Positions 43,127-54,083 of a stretch of 64,000 bases of DNA are shown here, in pieces. The number at the start of each line of letters is the position of its first letter. The stretch's first letter is position 1. The notes beneath the pieces are model-generated. The model was not told the origin of the DNA. It saw nothing but the letters and a program-made list of their open reading frames with translations, and searched no databases. The translations under genes were made by a program, and so were the position numbers. Source of the DNA: Azorinus chamasolen (Eukaryota; Mollusca; Bivalvia; Cardiida; Solecurtidae); NCBI GenBank assembly GCA_963576725.1, contig OY755240.1:31810620-31874619 (forward strand), given 5' to 3'.

Positions 43127-43430
43127 CACCCCCCCCCCCCCCCGCTTATACTTGGTTTTATTCAGATTGTTCCTCTTATGGTCGCGTAGCCCCTCACAGA
43201 TGTGGGTTCGAACCCCGGTCTGGGCATTTGGATTTTCATGTGAGGAAACCTTCCAGCTGGCTTGCGGTAGGTCGGTGGTTCTACCCAGATGTACTTCTGT
43301 GCAATTTGTTCCGTGCACAGAGGAACCTCTGGGGTCTTCCTTCACCTGTAATTAGCTGGACGTCGTGGTATGACTGAAATACTGTTAAAACGATGTAAAA
43401 TCTGATATAAAGATATAAAACCTCTCACCA
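43127..43430 (+). mobile_element. tRNA-derived SINE with conserved central domain
   Basis: After a run of about 16 C (43127-43142). Box B-like GGGTTCGAACCCC at 43204; then GAGGAAACCTTCCAGCTGGC and GGTAGGTCGGTGGTTCTACC, a block that looks like the conserved central domain of invertebrate SINEs; then AACCTCTGGGGTCTTCCTTC and a variable tail. A partial inverted copy is at 44222-44370. The 67- and 73-codon frames here are not genes. Confidence 0.75.
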
Positions 43431-43454
43431 GAGTAACAGATAAATATGCGTACT

Positions 43455-43618
43455 AAATCCCTAAAAATCGTCATTTCTCCACCAAACCTTATGGTGTGAC
43501 CAATCTTTAGAATCGTCTCTTCGAAACGATTCTAAAGAGCGGTCATAGCATAGGGTTTGGTGGAGAAATAAAGAAGTTATTCTTGCGAATATTTTAATTC
43601 ACGCATCTTATCTGGGCC
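43455..43618. mobile_element. MITE family C, complete
   Basis: TCATTTCTCCACCAAACCTT ... AGGGTTTGGTGGAGAAATAA; inner stem AGAATCGTCTCTTCGAAACGATTCT-type. Confidence 0.82.
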
Positions 43619-43917
43619 TCTGAAAGAACACTATTTCTTCTTCTGGCGCTAGTCATACGAAACATTGTACGACTGAAACTATCGCAACGACGATCGCAAT
43701 TTCCAGATCATTTCAGTCGTACGATTAACCCTAGATTATTGCAAGGTAGACTATGCCAAGCTTTCGGCCATGAAAGTATACTCTGGCAGCGTGTACAGTG
43801 TAATTTGTAAACATGACCTGGTTTAGTCGATAACCAATAACAGGACAATAAAGGTTGCTCTTGCACGATTTCTTTAGAAATAAATAGAGCACTATACTAT
43901 TTTTATATGTACTTGTA

Positions 43918-44156
43918 TACAGTAAAACCTGTCTAAATCGGTCATTCATTTATTGAAAACAGGAGTCTTAAAACAGGTGGTTGCTTAATGTAGGACCTGC
44001 ATTTGTCGGGGTTTGACTGTATATGTGTGGGTTTAGACTCATATTGAGGAGCTAAACATATGTTTTCACCCTATGACACATTAAGCTACCATCTGCTGCC
44101 TTGACAGACCCGCAATAAGACTTCTTTTATGGCCGCTTAGCAAAGGTTCTACTGTA
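43918..44156. mobile_element. P1 MITE, rearranged
   Basis: TA-CAGTAAAACCTGTCTAAAT ... GCAAAGGTTCTACTG-TA. An internal GTCGGGGTTTGACTG-TA at about 44018 suggests two P copies joined through their stems. Confidence 0.65.
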
Positions 44157-44221
44157 TTCAAATGTTTATAGCGATTCATTCTATTAATTCGAGCGCTCAG
44201 AATTAGAGGTGTTTCAGTGCA

Positions 44222-44370
44222 CGGAACATATTGCATTGTTCCGTGCACAGAAGAACACCCAGTCAGAACCTAAGACCTACTGAAAGCCAGCTGGAAGGTT
44301 TGCTCACATGAAAAAATCAAATGTCCAATGTCAATTCGAACCACTGCGATTGGGGTGATTAAGTGACTGT
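44222..44370 (-). mobile_element. SINE fragment, minus strand
   Basis: Reverse of the 43143-43430 SINE: on the minus strand TCATGTGAGCAAACCTTCCA, GCTGGCTTTCAGTAGGTC, with a box B-like GTGGTTCGAATTG. Confidence 0.7.
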
Positions 44371-44710
44371 CGGTCGAAGACTTTGATCCCTATAGCGACT
44401 GTTGTAAATTAGGAATTGTAATAATTTTGATCCTTCGTAAAGACGGGAACCTTGTCCATTCCTTGGGCTGCGAAAGCAGCCCAATCTTTGATGAAAATTC
44501 AAAATGATCATGATTTACTGCGAGACTACACTCTAGATTTACACTCCAGGAAAACGCAGCTGCAATATTTTTCACTGTGCTCACCGATGCCAAAAAATAT
44601 TTGATGTTTGATGTGTGGTTAACATGCAGGTCATTTGCAGGTCATTTGATGTCCAGCATATTGTATTTCAAATACCTTCTGCTCTCTTAGCATTAATATT
44701 CAGATTATTC
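44371..44710. other. Spacer, no gene recognised
   Basis: A short palindrome TTGGGCTGCGAAAGCAGCCCAA at about 44463-44484 and duplicated GCAGGTCATTTG at 44625-44650. The minus frame 44390-44593 has no motif. Confidence 0.45.
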
Positions 44711-44820
44711 TCTCTTACTAGAGCAACATATTAATATGCGTACTCAAATCCTACGCAACCACCTGCTTTTTAAGACGCCCGTGTTCAATAAACGAATGAC
44801 CGCTTAGAACAGGTAAAATA
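44710..44820. repeat. Family C left end fused to P right half
   Basis: AATATGCGTACTCAAATCCT (C flank) runs directly into ACGCAACCACCTGCTTTTTA and CGCTTAGAACAGGTAAAA (P right). Confidence 0.6.
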
Positions 44821-44924
44821 ACCATATTAGATGGGCGTCTTATCTGGATCACAAGGCACATTTTGTTCATATTGTAAAACGAGTTATAAGATTAGATATT
44901 TCGAACATTTTATCATGTAAAATC

Positions 44925-45127
44925 AGTAAATTCCCACTAAAGCGACCATTTTATGAATAAATATAGGTGTTTTTAAAAAAAAAAACCGAATGGCTACTTA
45001 ATGAAGACCGAGGGTAATACAGAAAGCTCCTGCAGCTGTTTTCTTCCTACATGAAACTACCACATGCCTTAAGGAACCAGAGTTAGATCTCTTTTTGGTG
45101 GTCGCTTTTGAGAGGTTTTACTGCATA
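44925..45127. mobile_element. P1 MITE, decayed
   Basis: CAGTAAATTCCCACTAAAGC ... GGTCGCTTTTGAGAGGTTTT-ACTG. Confidence 0.7.
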
Positions 45128-45284
45128 TATAGATAAAGGATATATTTTGTTTATATAAGCATCTAAACTGATCCGTGTCTTCCCCGGCTCGAATCTGTTT
45201 CCATAAATCCTTTACAAAAAATAAAGTCTGATCAAATTTGGGTCTGTTAGATTGTAACTACGTATGCTTGTGAAAATATTAACC

Positions 45285-45400
45285 GAGAGTCAAATAGATT
45301 GGTTCCAGATGAGATGCCGAGTTGCACGGCGTCCCATCTGGATCCACACTGTTTGGTCTCAAAATGCGGGAGAAGTGTTCATGGATGTGCCATACTGACC
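45285..45400. repeat. Family K/A hairpin
   Basis: AATAGATTGGTTCCAGATGA, GCCGAGTTGCACGGC, CCATCTGGATCCACACTG. Confidence 0.6.
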
Positions 45401-45414
45401 TATTGTCAGCTGAA

Positions 45415-45750
45415 TCCAAATGCAATGTACGCACCGTGGCTGTAAGGGTCTGCGCGTGCTTACAAATTGTACAAATCCGAAGCCATTGTGATAAATAGAG
45501 CATTTGCTCCTATAGGAACAAATGCTCTATTTATCACAATGGTTTCAAAAGGTGACTCTTTACAAAGGCGTCAAAAGGCGTCAGTACTGAGGAATGGGTT
45601 AAAGCTTACATGACAAGACAGAACGTTTATCAAAGTCTATCCCCAACCCCCTTAGCCTTCGACTTGTTGTTCCATTTTGGCCACTATATTGTTTTCACCT
45701 TTCAGATTGATAATACGTACCTGTCTAAGTTCGTATCGCTAGCTAGGTCC
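45415..45750 (+). mobile_element. Composite repeat X-D-X', copy 3 (uninterrupted)
   Basis: Left flank GTCAGCTGAATCCAAATGCA, D core GCCATTGTGATAAATAGAGC / CTATTTATCACAATGGTTTC, right end GAGGAATGGG-TTAA, then AGCTTACATGACAAGACAGA and CTAGCTAGG. This is the clearest copy of the three. Confidence 0.85.
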
Positions 45751-46029
45751 CTGGTTGTTTTCGGTTGATATGCATTTCCATAAAAGGTAAACACTGAGAA
45801 TATTACAGACAGAAAATACTCAAAACAAACAAACATCTATTCTTTTGTTTTTTTATTTAGAACGGTCCAATGGTAAGATCGTTAGGAATAGAGCATTCAT
45901 GGACAAACATTCCCCATTGATATGAAACAAGGAACACGGTATACGATCCTCGTAGTTCCCCCGCCCTATGCTGTCGCCATTGGCACAATGATCGCCAATA
46001 CATGTAGGGTCGGTAGCCTTTATCTCGCA

Positions 46030-46140
46030 AACTGCGACCTCACTCCCATTTACAAACAAATTGGACCCAGATGAGACGCCGAGTAACACGACCTCTGATG
46101 CGAATCCAAGCCGATTGACACTCGGTCAATAGTTTCTCAA
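46030..46140. repeat. Family K fragment
   Basis: ACAAATTGGACCCAGATGAG ... GACACTCGGTCAATAGTTTC. Confidence 0.6.
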
Positions 46141-46223
46141 AAGCTGATAGAATGGGCTATAGCGTAAATCGCACCAGATCCAAAATTTGAGCTAGCCATT
46201 CATTTGTTACAGCTGGATAAAAG

Positions 46224-46473
46224 TTAACCCTTCGCTTGCTCAATTTTAAAATACATTTCTCCTTCTGTACCCACGCCCTGTTGTATAATTACATATATAT
46301 TCACTGTGTACACGTATCTCGCTGTGTAATCACTGCTGTGGAGTGCACTGGTTTCACAATCAACTTGTAAATAGTGCAGACCCTGATGAGACAGCTCCTG
46401 CAGGAGCTGTCTCATCTGGATCTGCACTATTTACAGGTAGGTATATTGACGTGAATAGCAAGCGAAGTGTTAA
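46224..46473 (+). mobile_element. MITE family G, complete
   Basis: TTAA-CCCTTCGCTTGCTCAATT ... ATAGCAAGCGAAGTG-TTAA. Very similar to 39169-39419 along its full length; tip AGCTCCTGCAGGAGCT. Confidence 0.95.
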
Positions 46474-46737
46474 GACAGAAGTAATCTCGTTTGCACAAGT
46501 CCTCGTCCGCCTACTTTTCCAAGTAGTTTTCTACTACTTCTTTTTAGAATTGACCAGTACGTCAATCAGTGTAGATCTTGGCGTGACGCGTTGCCCGGCG
46601 TCTGGATCCAAAGTTTGAACTAATTGTAAAGATCATCATGCACGATCCCATAGCAAGATAAGCATTTAGATCACGCCAAGTTCCCCATTCCGTACTAAGC
46701 CTGTGATGAGTCGTGCTGTTGGTTAACGAAAACAATT

Positions 46738-47142
46738 AACCCTTTTCCTGTTCAATATTCATATAAAAAATAATTACATCATGAATACTTATAAGATGGA
46801 TTTTTATAATGTAAACCTTTTACGGTTTTTTTGCTTGACAAAAACTGTAGAATCAGATGTATATTATGTCATAAGTAAACACAGCAGAGCCTTGTCAGAT
46901 GACTCCTACTGGAGCCCTCTGATCTGGGTCTACTCTGTATGCAAATGGATGTTTCACTGCACGAATGTTTACAATTACACATTATCAAGGAAATATTTCA
47001 CTCTGACAGAAACTACATAATTTAATATAACCACATCTATATATTATTACATAAACAAACAGAGCAGACCCTGATCAAACAGCTCCTACAGGACTTTCTG
47101 AACTTGCAGAGGTTCCAAAAGTCGTCTAAACGAGGGAAGGGG
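46738..47142. mobile_element. Two E-like elements in series
   Basis: 46738: TTAA-CCCTTTTCCTGTTCAATA with hairpin AGTAAACACAGCAGAGCCTT ... GGGTCTACTCTGTATGC. 46990-47142: left arm AACAAACAGAGCAGACCCTG, no right arm, end CGAGGGAAGGGG-TTAA shared with the next element. Confidence 0.65.
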
Positions 47143-47367
47143 TTAACCCATTTGCGTCCAGTGGATTCTTCCATGTTTATATATTGCATTAGTCCATTTT
47201 TATATAAGGGATGCCTGGCCTAAATTTTCAATTTCGTTTTGTTTAATATTGAAATTCCTTTCAGCAAACAGTGTAGACATAGTGCATAATGCGGCGTCTG
47301 ATCAGAGTCTACACTGTTTGCCTACGTCCCATACCCGGTATATGGGATCGTGGGCGCAAAAGGGTTA
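47143..47367 (+). mobile_element. MITE family H
   Basis: TTAA-CCCATTTGCGTCCAGTGG ... CGTGGGCGCAAAAGGG-TTAA. Part of the left arm is lost (AACAGTGTAGACATAGTGCA). Confidence 0.88.
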
Positions 47368-47648
47368 AAATCTATAATTGAAGATCTACACTTCCGCAAA
47401 AATAATCTTTATGCTGCTCATGCTACCCAAAAAGCGTTTGCGAAAAGCTTCGATCCAGATTTAACCCTGCCATAGCCAATATAGCATCTGCAGTTACCTT
47501 TGCAAACATTGTTGATCCAGTTGAGAGACCGAGTAACAAAATATGCATTTCTGTCAATTAATGGGTTAAACACTGCCAATGCAATCTTACGAACGTTCCA
47601 GGGCGGAAGTATGAAGTAGATAGTGCGTGGACCAGGTAGTATGTATAT
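47368..47648. repeat. Mixed fragment with TTAACCCTGCC and GGGTTAA ends
   Basis: 47461-47572 starts TTAACCCTGCCATAGCC and ends ATTAATGGGTTAA, with one hairpin arm (GCAAACATTGTTGATCCAGT). It may be another TTAA family that lost its stem. Confidence 0.45.
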
Positions 47649-47848
47649 ATACAGCAGAATTTGTCCTAAGCGGCCATTCATTTATTGAACATATGCCTCT
47701 CAAAAAGCAGGTGGTTGCTTAATGCAGGCTAGCAGCTTATATATGAGCTTTCTGTATTACTTTTGACCTTCATTTAGCTACCACCTGCCTTACAGACACA
47801 TACTTAGATCTTTTTTATGACCGCTTAAGACAGGTTCCACTGCACATG
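47649..47848. mobile_element. MITE family P1
   Basis: ATACAGCAGAATTTGTCCTA ... TTAAGACAGGTTCCACTG; stem GCAGGTGGTTGCTTAATGCA. Confidence 0.78.
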
Positions 47849-48128
47849 TATAAATGAGGAACGAGGAAGTAGAGTACAGGTATGCAATGACATACCCTTG
47901 AACTCTTGGCTAATAGACAGGCGACACGACACGCGAGGTGTATGCTTCTGTTTAGGATGACGTCATAGGTAGCAGTATGCGTGAGTCAGGTATATTTGTT
48001 GTGACAATAATAGGTGTTAAGTATGTAAATCACTCATTGATACTTTAATGGAATTAAATTCGAACAAACGAGCGTCGTCTCCTCAGGATTCAAGCTGTTT
48101 GACACTCGGTCAATAGTGTCTCAAGAGC
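47849..48128. other. Spacer with a K fragment
   Basis: 48065-48125 is half a K hairpin (CTCCTCAGGATTCAAGCTGT, GACACTCGGTCAATAGTG). The rest is unassigned. Confidence 0.45.
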
Positions 48129-48357
48129 TTAACACATTCTCCTCTATTGACGCATTTTGACGCCTCTGTAAAAGTCACATTTTGAAACTATTGTGATAAA
48201 TAGAGCATTTGCTCCTATAGGAGCAAATGCTCTATTTATCAGCATGGTTTCAAGCTACATTTGTTTTGATTTTCATTTTCTCTAGTTAATGCCCCTTTTT
48301 CGGTAGATTTATTCAAAGAAGTTGGATCTAAAAATAGTCTAGGAGGGAATGAGTTAA
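48129..48357 (-). mobile_element. MITE family D
   Basis: TTAA-CACATTCTCCTCTATTGA ... AGTCTAGGAGGGAATGAG-TTAA. Stem GAAACTATTGTGATAAATAG, tip TTTGCTCCTATAGGAGCAAA. Confidence 0.92.
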
Positions 48358-48564
48358 TTGAACCGGAAAAAGTCAAAAATTCACGAGATAGAAATTTGTG
48401 CTGACATTATTTTATACAGCGGAATAAGAGAATAATCATTTTAATCTAAGTTTCATTTGAATCGGGTGTTTCTACAAAACGTCTTTCGTTTTAAAACTAT
48501 GTAGAGCAAACAGTGCAGACTCTGATCAGAAGGCTCCTGTATCTACACCTTGTCAACACCGCTA

Positions 48565-48793
48565 TTGACCCATTTGCGGCCAGTGGATTCTTCCATGTTT
48601 ACATATTGGATTAGTCCATATTTTATCTAAGGGGTGCCTGGCCTAAATGTTCAATTTCGTTTTGTTTTATATTAAAATTCCTTTCAGCAAACAGTGTAGA
48701 CTCTGATCAGACGCCGCATTATGCGGCGTCTGATCAGAGTCTACACTGTTTGCCTACGTCCCATATATGGGATCGTGGGAGCAAATGGGTTAA
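48565..48793 (+). mobile_element. MITE family H, full hairpin
   Basis: TTGA-CCCATTTGCGGCCAGTGG ... CGTGGGAGCAAATGGG-TTAA. Hairpin AGACTCTGATCAGACGCCGC / GCGGCGTCTGATCAGAGTCT, perfectly paired, tip CATTATG. Confidence 0.92.
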
Positions 48794-49058
48794 CGTGTCT
48801 GTCGTTTAATGTTCTCAGGACATGGCGCTATAAAGATTGATCAATCGTATTGCAAGCGCAATGACCGGCCTGGGTCTACGCTGTAAAATGGTCTCTTGGT
48901 ATGGCTCTTTAAACATGATCAAAAAACGTTTGAAACTAAATTAATTAAGCGAAATTGATTAACACAGCGTAAAGGTGACAGTTTCAATTTCCTGTACATT
49001 ACCCAATAGCGCTCAATGAGCTAACATACGTTACCAAATGTTAAGAGGGGGTTTACCA
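48794..49058. other. Spacer, no gene
   Basis: No recognisable element ends. A lone GCCTGGGTCTACGCTGT at about 48870 is a hairpin-arm scrap. Confidence 0.45.
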
Positions 49059-49264
49059 TGTACAGAAATTCTCTCTAAAACGACCATGTCGAATATGGAT
49101 TTGAAAAAAGCAGGTGTTACTTCATGCAGGACGAAAGTAATGCAGAATGCTCCTATGGGAACATTCTGCATGACTTTTGTCCTGCATTAAGCAAGCACCT
49201 GCACCTGTTTTTAAAGAATGCTATATTAATAAAGTATGTGGTGGCTGTATCGAGATTGTACTGT
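49059..49264. mobile_element. P-family MITE
   Basis: TACAGAAATTCTCTCTAAAA ... TATCGAGATTGTACTG-TA; stem CATGCAGGACGAAAGTAATG / CATGACTTTTGTCCTGCATT. Confidence 0.8.
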
Positions 49265-49578
49265 AGTGGTTAGCCTATCCCTCCCCCGCCTCATTCAAGA
49301 TGTGTCCTTCAGTTACTCTTACCGGGTTCTACGTGTGTTTGTTTGTTTATTTTTTATGTTAGTGTGTCGACACAACAGGGCAGTTTCGGTTCTGTACTGT
49401 CGTTGAACAGTCGCGTGTCCTTCCTGCTTACATGTATCTTTGGTGGAAGTGTTGCAATTTAACCAAATTGTTTAAGTATTTACCAATGTTACGTCATATT
49501 AACATCTTGTATGTCTTATGCACCAAATATGTACCTTCTTAATTAAATGAAATGTAATCCACTAAGGCTTAAATCTGG
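49265..49578. other. Spacer, no gene
   Basis: Nothing recognisable beyond T-rich stretches. Confidence 0.4.
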
Positions 49579-49935
49579 TATACAGTAGAACCTGTCTTAA
49601 GCGGCCGTTCATTTATTGAACATAGGAGTGCTAAACTCAGCTTGATGCTTAATGCAGGTCTAAAGTAATGCAGAAAGCTCCTGCATTATAGGAGCTTTCT
49701 GCGTTACTTTTGATCTGCATTAAGTAGACATTTTTGATGGCCGCTTAATACAGGTTCTGTATATTTTATGCAGTGGAACCTCTTTGCAAAGCGGCCACTT
49801 CGTAAGTACATTTGTAAACAAGGGAGTGAGTCTGAAAAAGGTTGGTGGCCGCATAACACAGTACGAAAGTTAAGTAGAAATCTTCCTCAATAGGAGTTTT
49901 CTGAATGCATTTTGTATTTGTTGGTTTCCATCATA
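49579..49935. mobile_element. Two P1 MITEs in series
   Basis: 49580: TA-CAGTAGAACCTGTCTTAAG ... TTAATACAGGTTCTGTATA, hairpin tip with an inserted TGCATTA. 49770-49930: CAGTGGAACCTCTTTGCAAA and stem GGTGGCCGCATAACACAGTA, right end missing. Confidence 0.72.
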
Positions 49936-49944
49936 GTACCGTCT

Positions 49945-50213
49945 ACCATTACCTTTTCCGCCATGATTATTCATGTAAGAAATAATAACGTCATGAATAT
50001 TAATTAGATTAATTTGTTTTAATAGCACATGGAGATGGGAATTTTGGCCATGGCAGAAACTATATAATCTTATATATATATATATATATATATATTGTAT
50101 CATACTCAAACAGAGCAGATTATGATCAGACGCCTCCTGCAGGAGCTTTCTGGTCTGGATATCCTCTGTTTGCAAAGGCGCAGAAAGATGTATATATGGA
50201 ACAATGGGTTAAA
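49945..50213 (-). mobile_element. MITE family E with (TA)n
   Basis: CTTTTCCGCCATGATTATTC, AATAACGTCATGAATATTAA, a (TA) run at about 50068-50095, hairpin AAACAGAGCAGATTATGATC ... TATCCTCTGTTTGC, end GGAACAATGGG-TTAA. Confidence 0.8.
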
Positions 50214-50304
50214 AGGCCAGCAACATATATACATGTATCTAGAGTGGCTGTTTTATAGGTATGTTACTGTATAGATCCGTTGGTCCCAATTTAACAGTTA
50301 TATT

Positions 50305-50528
50305 ATCACATTCCTCCATAAATACGCCTTTCTACGCCTCTGTAAAATCGCTTGTTGAAACCTTTGTGATAAATAGAGCATTTGCTTCTATAGGAGCAAA
50401 TGCTCTGTTTATTACAATGGTTTCAAACTACAAAATTCTAAAATATTCCTTTTCTCTAGTTAATGCTCCTTTTCGGTAGATTTATTCAAAGTGGTTGGAT
50501 CTAGAAATAGCCTATGAGGCAATGCGTT
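50305..50528 (-). mobile_element. MITE family D
   Basis: ATTCCTCCATAAATACGCCT ... AGCCTATGAGGCAATGCG-TTAC; stem GAAACCTTTGTGATAAATAG, tip GCTTCTATAGGAGC. Confidence 0.82.
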
Positions 50529-50534
50529 ACATGA

Positions 50535-50968
50535 AACTACAATACAACCAGTCTACACCGACCACCCATGCATATTCTGGATTGTTCGTTACGAAATGCA
50601 AGAGAAAGGGTATGCAGAAAGCTCCTAGAGGAGCTTTCTGCAGTACTTTCGTCATGCATTAATTAAGCTCCTGCTTCACTAGACCCTACATTGTGTATTC
50701 CTTATATGGTCTACCTGGACATGTATATATCCGAAAGTTTAAGATCATTTAACCAAGAAGTTGAAAACGCTACTTAACGCCTAAGGTACACTGTGGTGAA
50801 TTACCCTGGAATTAGAACGTCTCTAAAGCGACCACCTAAAAGAATCGATAGGACTGGATCTAAATCTTAATGCATGACGAAATTTATACAGAAATCTCCC
50901 CCAGTCATATTTTTCAAGGACACCAATTTCTGTTCATTAATCGGTCGCTTTAGAGAGATTCTAGTGTA
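50535..50968. mobile_element. Two decayed P MITEs
   Basis: 50535-50730: stem GCAGAAAGCTCCTAGAGGAG / CTTTCTGCAGTACTTTCGTC. 50808-50968: GAACGTCTCTAAAGCGACCA ... GGTCGCTTTAGAGAGATTCT, with most of the returning stem gone. Confidence 0.65.
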
Positions 50969-51193
50969 TTAACCTATTCCCTCCTAGACTATTTTTAGAA
51001 CCAACCTTTTTTAAATAATCTACCGAAAAGGAGCATTAACTGTAGAAAAGGAGAATTTTAGAATTTTAGAATTGTGTATCTTTGAAACCGTTGAGATAAA
51101 TAGAACATTTGCTTCTATGGAGCAAATGCTCTATTTATCACAATTATTTCATACAGAGACTTCAAAGGGCGCCAGTAGGAGAGAATGAGTTAA
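50969..51193 (+). mobile_element. MITE family D
   Basis: TTAA-CCTATTCCCTCCTAGACT ... GTAGGAGAGAATGAG-TTAA. It sits directly at the end of the preceding P element. Confidence 0.88.
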
Positions 51194-51544
51194 CCTCTGT
51201 TGTTATAATTTCTTGCATTTTGTTCTCCGACCTAACAAAGAGAGTAGAACCTGATTGGTTGTCGTGTCTATGATGTAGATTGTGGTCTATTCGCAAAGCC
51301 CGGGAAGTACCTTTTTACATGACGCAAACTAAGACATGCCCTATATTGAAAAACACGACACTCCATTCGACCGTTGGCTGTTAATATAAGTGGCTGGCCC
51401 ACTGCCCTATTTCCTTTTACACTGAAAGCAGGGTTAAAGCAAATCTACCCGGGCTTTTTTAACCCTTATCGTGTAAAAATACATACTTGTTAAAATAAAA
51501 CATTGATCTACAGTAATTTATGCATACTTCCGATTCGAAGTTTT
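51194..51544. other. Spacer with TTAACCCTTATCGTG end
   Basis: 51457 reads TTTTAACCCTTATCGTGTAA, the start of an L-like TTAA element without its partner. Nothing else recognised. Confidence 0.45.
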
Positions 51545-51655
51545 TGACCAACAATTGTGCATGTGGCAAACAGCATGGATCCTGACGTCACACGCAGCTA
51601 CTTGAAGCCTCTAATCTGGATCCAAACTGTTTGTAAATGCCATGCACTCGCGACT
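51545..51655. repeat. Family K hairpin
   Basis: GCAAACAGCATGGATCCTGA ... TAATCTGGATCCAAACTGTT. Confidence 0.6.
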
Positions 51656-51675
51656 CTCCTGATAATATTGAACCT

Positions 51676-51855
51676 TCAATTATTTCGCTGCCAAATATTG
51701 TCGTCTGCAAATTTTGTCGTCTGCAATTTGTCATCTGCTACAACTGTTAATTTATGTTTAGATCCTGATGAGACACCGATTTACTCGGCGTCTCATCTGG
51801 ATCCAAACTGTTTGCATAGGTTATCACAGATGTGAGATTGACAGCGAAATAGATC
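51676..51855 (+). mobile_element. MITE family A
   Basis: ATTATTTCGCTGCCAAATAT, GTCGTCTGC repeated, then GATCCTGATGAGACACCGAT / GGCGTCTCATCTGGATCCAA; right end GATTGACAGCGAAATAG. The outer left arm is shortened. Confidence 0.8.
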
Positions 51856-51934
51856 ATTCGTTTGTAAAATATTGTTGCATAATACAGTAGTCCTCGGCAT
51901 GCTTTTTTCTTTTACTTTCAAAACGTTTGTCAGA

Positions 51935-52015
51935 ATATCAAGCAATTCGGGTCCTTATGAGACGACGAGTTACACGGCGTCTAATCTGGATCCAAACTGT
52001 TTGCCAATCCTATCA
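51935..52015. repeat. Hairpin of A/K type
   Basis: GCAATTCGGGTCCTTATGAG, ACGAGTTACACGGCGTC, TAATCTGGATCCAAACTG. Confidence 0.55.
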
Positions 52016-52096
52016 CCAGTTTCTACTGGTATGGAGAACGTCCTTACCTTTATCGTAAGTTGTCTCAATCTCATTTGTAATCAGCTCTTGTAGTTT

Positions 52097-52270
52097 TAAC
52101 CCTTTGCCCGTTGAACATTAATCTAAGAAAGGACATCATGATTAGGTATTAATTGAATTTTTATAATTTATTTTTTCAAGGGAATCTCTTACTTTGATAA
52201 AAACTGTAAAATCGGATTGGAACTGTATATCATGCAATGAGCAAACAGAGTAGACCCTGATCAGACTGAT
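52097..52270 (-). mobile_element. Family E half
   Basis: TTAA-CCCTTTGCCCGTTGAACA to GAGCAAACAGAGTAGACCCT; cut before the hairpin returns. Confidence 0.65.
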
Positions 52271-52441
52271 GTATATAACGATATATGATATCGCCCAATA
52301 CTGTATAGATCGGTGTATTATGTTATATAAATATTATAGTATGCTATATATTCTATACTGATCGAGTTCAAATAACGCTTTCAGTACCAGCCTATGATCG
52401 GGGTGATATTCATTAGCCCGGGAGGTCGTTGTAATCATGGG

Positions 52442-52650
52442 TTAACCCTTATCTGCTGAATAATTAAAACTAGCTCCTCCTTTTTCTGGTTATTAATTAA
52501 ATATTGTATAAAAATGTAATACAGAAGAAAATGATTTGTATGAAAAACAGTGCAGACTCTGATCAAAGGGCTTCCTCAAGTGTCATTTTATACGTGTCTA
52601 CATTGTATGCAAATGTCTTATATAGTCGAGTCCCGCACATTGATAGTTAA
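52442..52650 (+). mobile_element. MITE family L (TTAA class)
   Basis: TTAA-CCCTTATCTGCTGAATAA ... CACATTGATAG-TTAA. Hairpin AAAACAGTGCAGACTCTGAT / ACGTGTCTACATTGTATGC, decayed. Confidence 0.6.
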
Positions 52651-52824
52651 CGGTTCAACCAGGAAGATTAATACAAGCCTCTAGTTTATCTGAACACTGG
52701 GGCGAATCGAACGTAGGGCGAGCTATCCTGTATCAATTACTATTTGTTTGGGGAAATAAATCGGTAATCAGGGTCCAAAATATTTGCATAGATACTCACA
52801 GATTCACCAATAGTAGCGAAAACA

Positions 52825-53195
52825 TTAACCCATTTGCTCCCAGTGGATTCTTTCATGTTTATATATTTCTGGTACAAAAAAGTACACACGCAGATCAGAT
52901 ATCACATTTATTAAAACGTAACTAATGACTATTTGAAAGACGGAGAGCAAATTACTGCAGATTCGGGGGGAGTTTCTAACAGCACAGACCACGATCAGTG
53001 GCTACTTTATCCTGCTTAAAAAGTCCATAGGAGCCGTCTGATCAGGGTCTGCTCTATTTGCTTATAGAATAATATAGATATGGTTCTACAGTTTCAGCTA
53101 TGGCAAACATTCCATGTGTTAATATGTCATTTTAAAAATTAATATTCCTGATACCATCATTTGTTTCATGAATATTCATGGAGTAAAGGGTTAAA
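52825..53195. mobile_element. Family H left end and family E right part
   Basis: 52826: ATTAACCCATTTGCTCCCAG (H). 52978-53192: E from a broken hairpin (GGAGCCGTCTGATCAGGGTC) to ATTCATGGAGTAAAGGG-TTAA. Confidence 0.65.
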
Positions 53196-53359
53196 AGGAA
53201 AACCGAATTGGAGTTATTCTAGGTACATGTTGTAGAAATGTTATGCTGTACGAGAGTTATGTCTCAAGTGTGTCCATATAAAGGGAGATTAATGTAATTT
53301 TGGTTTTAACATGGCTCGTATCGATCATCTTCCTTTCTGCTTTATCTCGTTCTTCATGC

Positions 53360-53564
53360 AATAAAACCACTCTAAACGGGACGTTCAATTTCGTATAAAC
53401 ATCGGTCTTGGAGACAGGTGGCAGCTTAATGCAGGGCGAAAGTCGTGCAGAAAGCTCTTCTAGGAGCTTTCTGCATGACTTTCACCCTACATTAAGCAGC
53501 CACCTGCCTAAAAGTACCTAAATTGGTCTATGCTAGAATTCCGGTTTAGAGGGGTTTTACTATA
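53360..53564. mobile_element. MITE family P2
   Basis: CAATAAAACCACTCTAAACG ... GGTTTAGAGGGGTTTTACTATA. Stem GGTGGCAGCTTAATGCAGGG / CCTACATTAAGCAGCCACC, tip GCTCTTCTAGGAGC. Confidence 0.88.
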
Positions 53565-53595
53565 CAGAGATCTCACAAATAACTCTGACAGAACT

Positions 53596-53822
53596 CTTCA
53601 ACCCTTCAACTCCCGTATGATAAATTATTATGTAAACCTGTCTAATTTAAAATTTGAAACCCGTCCAGTTTTCATGGCGGTTATGCCCAGCAAAAGAAAT
53701 ATGTGCTGTAGACAACAGTATAGCAATTTTTGAAGACCATGATCAGAAAATCCCTTCAGGGATCCCCTGATCTTGGTCTACACCGTTTGCCTGTTTCCAG
53801 TGACGGGTGTTTATGTGTTAAC
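53596..53822 (+). mobile_element. MITE family M (TTAA class, tentative)
   Basis: TTCAACCCTTCAACTCCCGT ... GACGGGTGTTTATGTG-TTAA. Hairpin GACCATGATCAGAAAATCCC / GGGATCCCCTGATCTTGGTC. Only one copy seen; the 67-codon frame at 53530 spans it. Confidence 0.6.
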
Positions 53823-54083
53823 ATACTGCGTCAGTTTATAAACTGTTATAAAATGGGCACAGTTTAATTTCAAGTGTCAATAATTGTTGTCACCAGATAA
53901 TTTTTTAAACCCTTATCTTGTTAAGCATGACTTGACTAATCAAATGTTATTCCACAGCAAACAGAACAGACCCTGATCATACACTACTACCATCAGAACA
54001 ATGCTAATCTATGAGGATACAAATTCTCGGGATGTAGTTCATACATTCTTTTACACACTTTTGTCTTCGCCATATTGAGCATG
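53823..54083. other. Spacer with L-like end
   Basis: AAACCCTTATCTTGTTAAGC at 53907 and a half hairpin AGCAAACAGAACAGACCCTG at 53958. Confidence 0.4.
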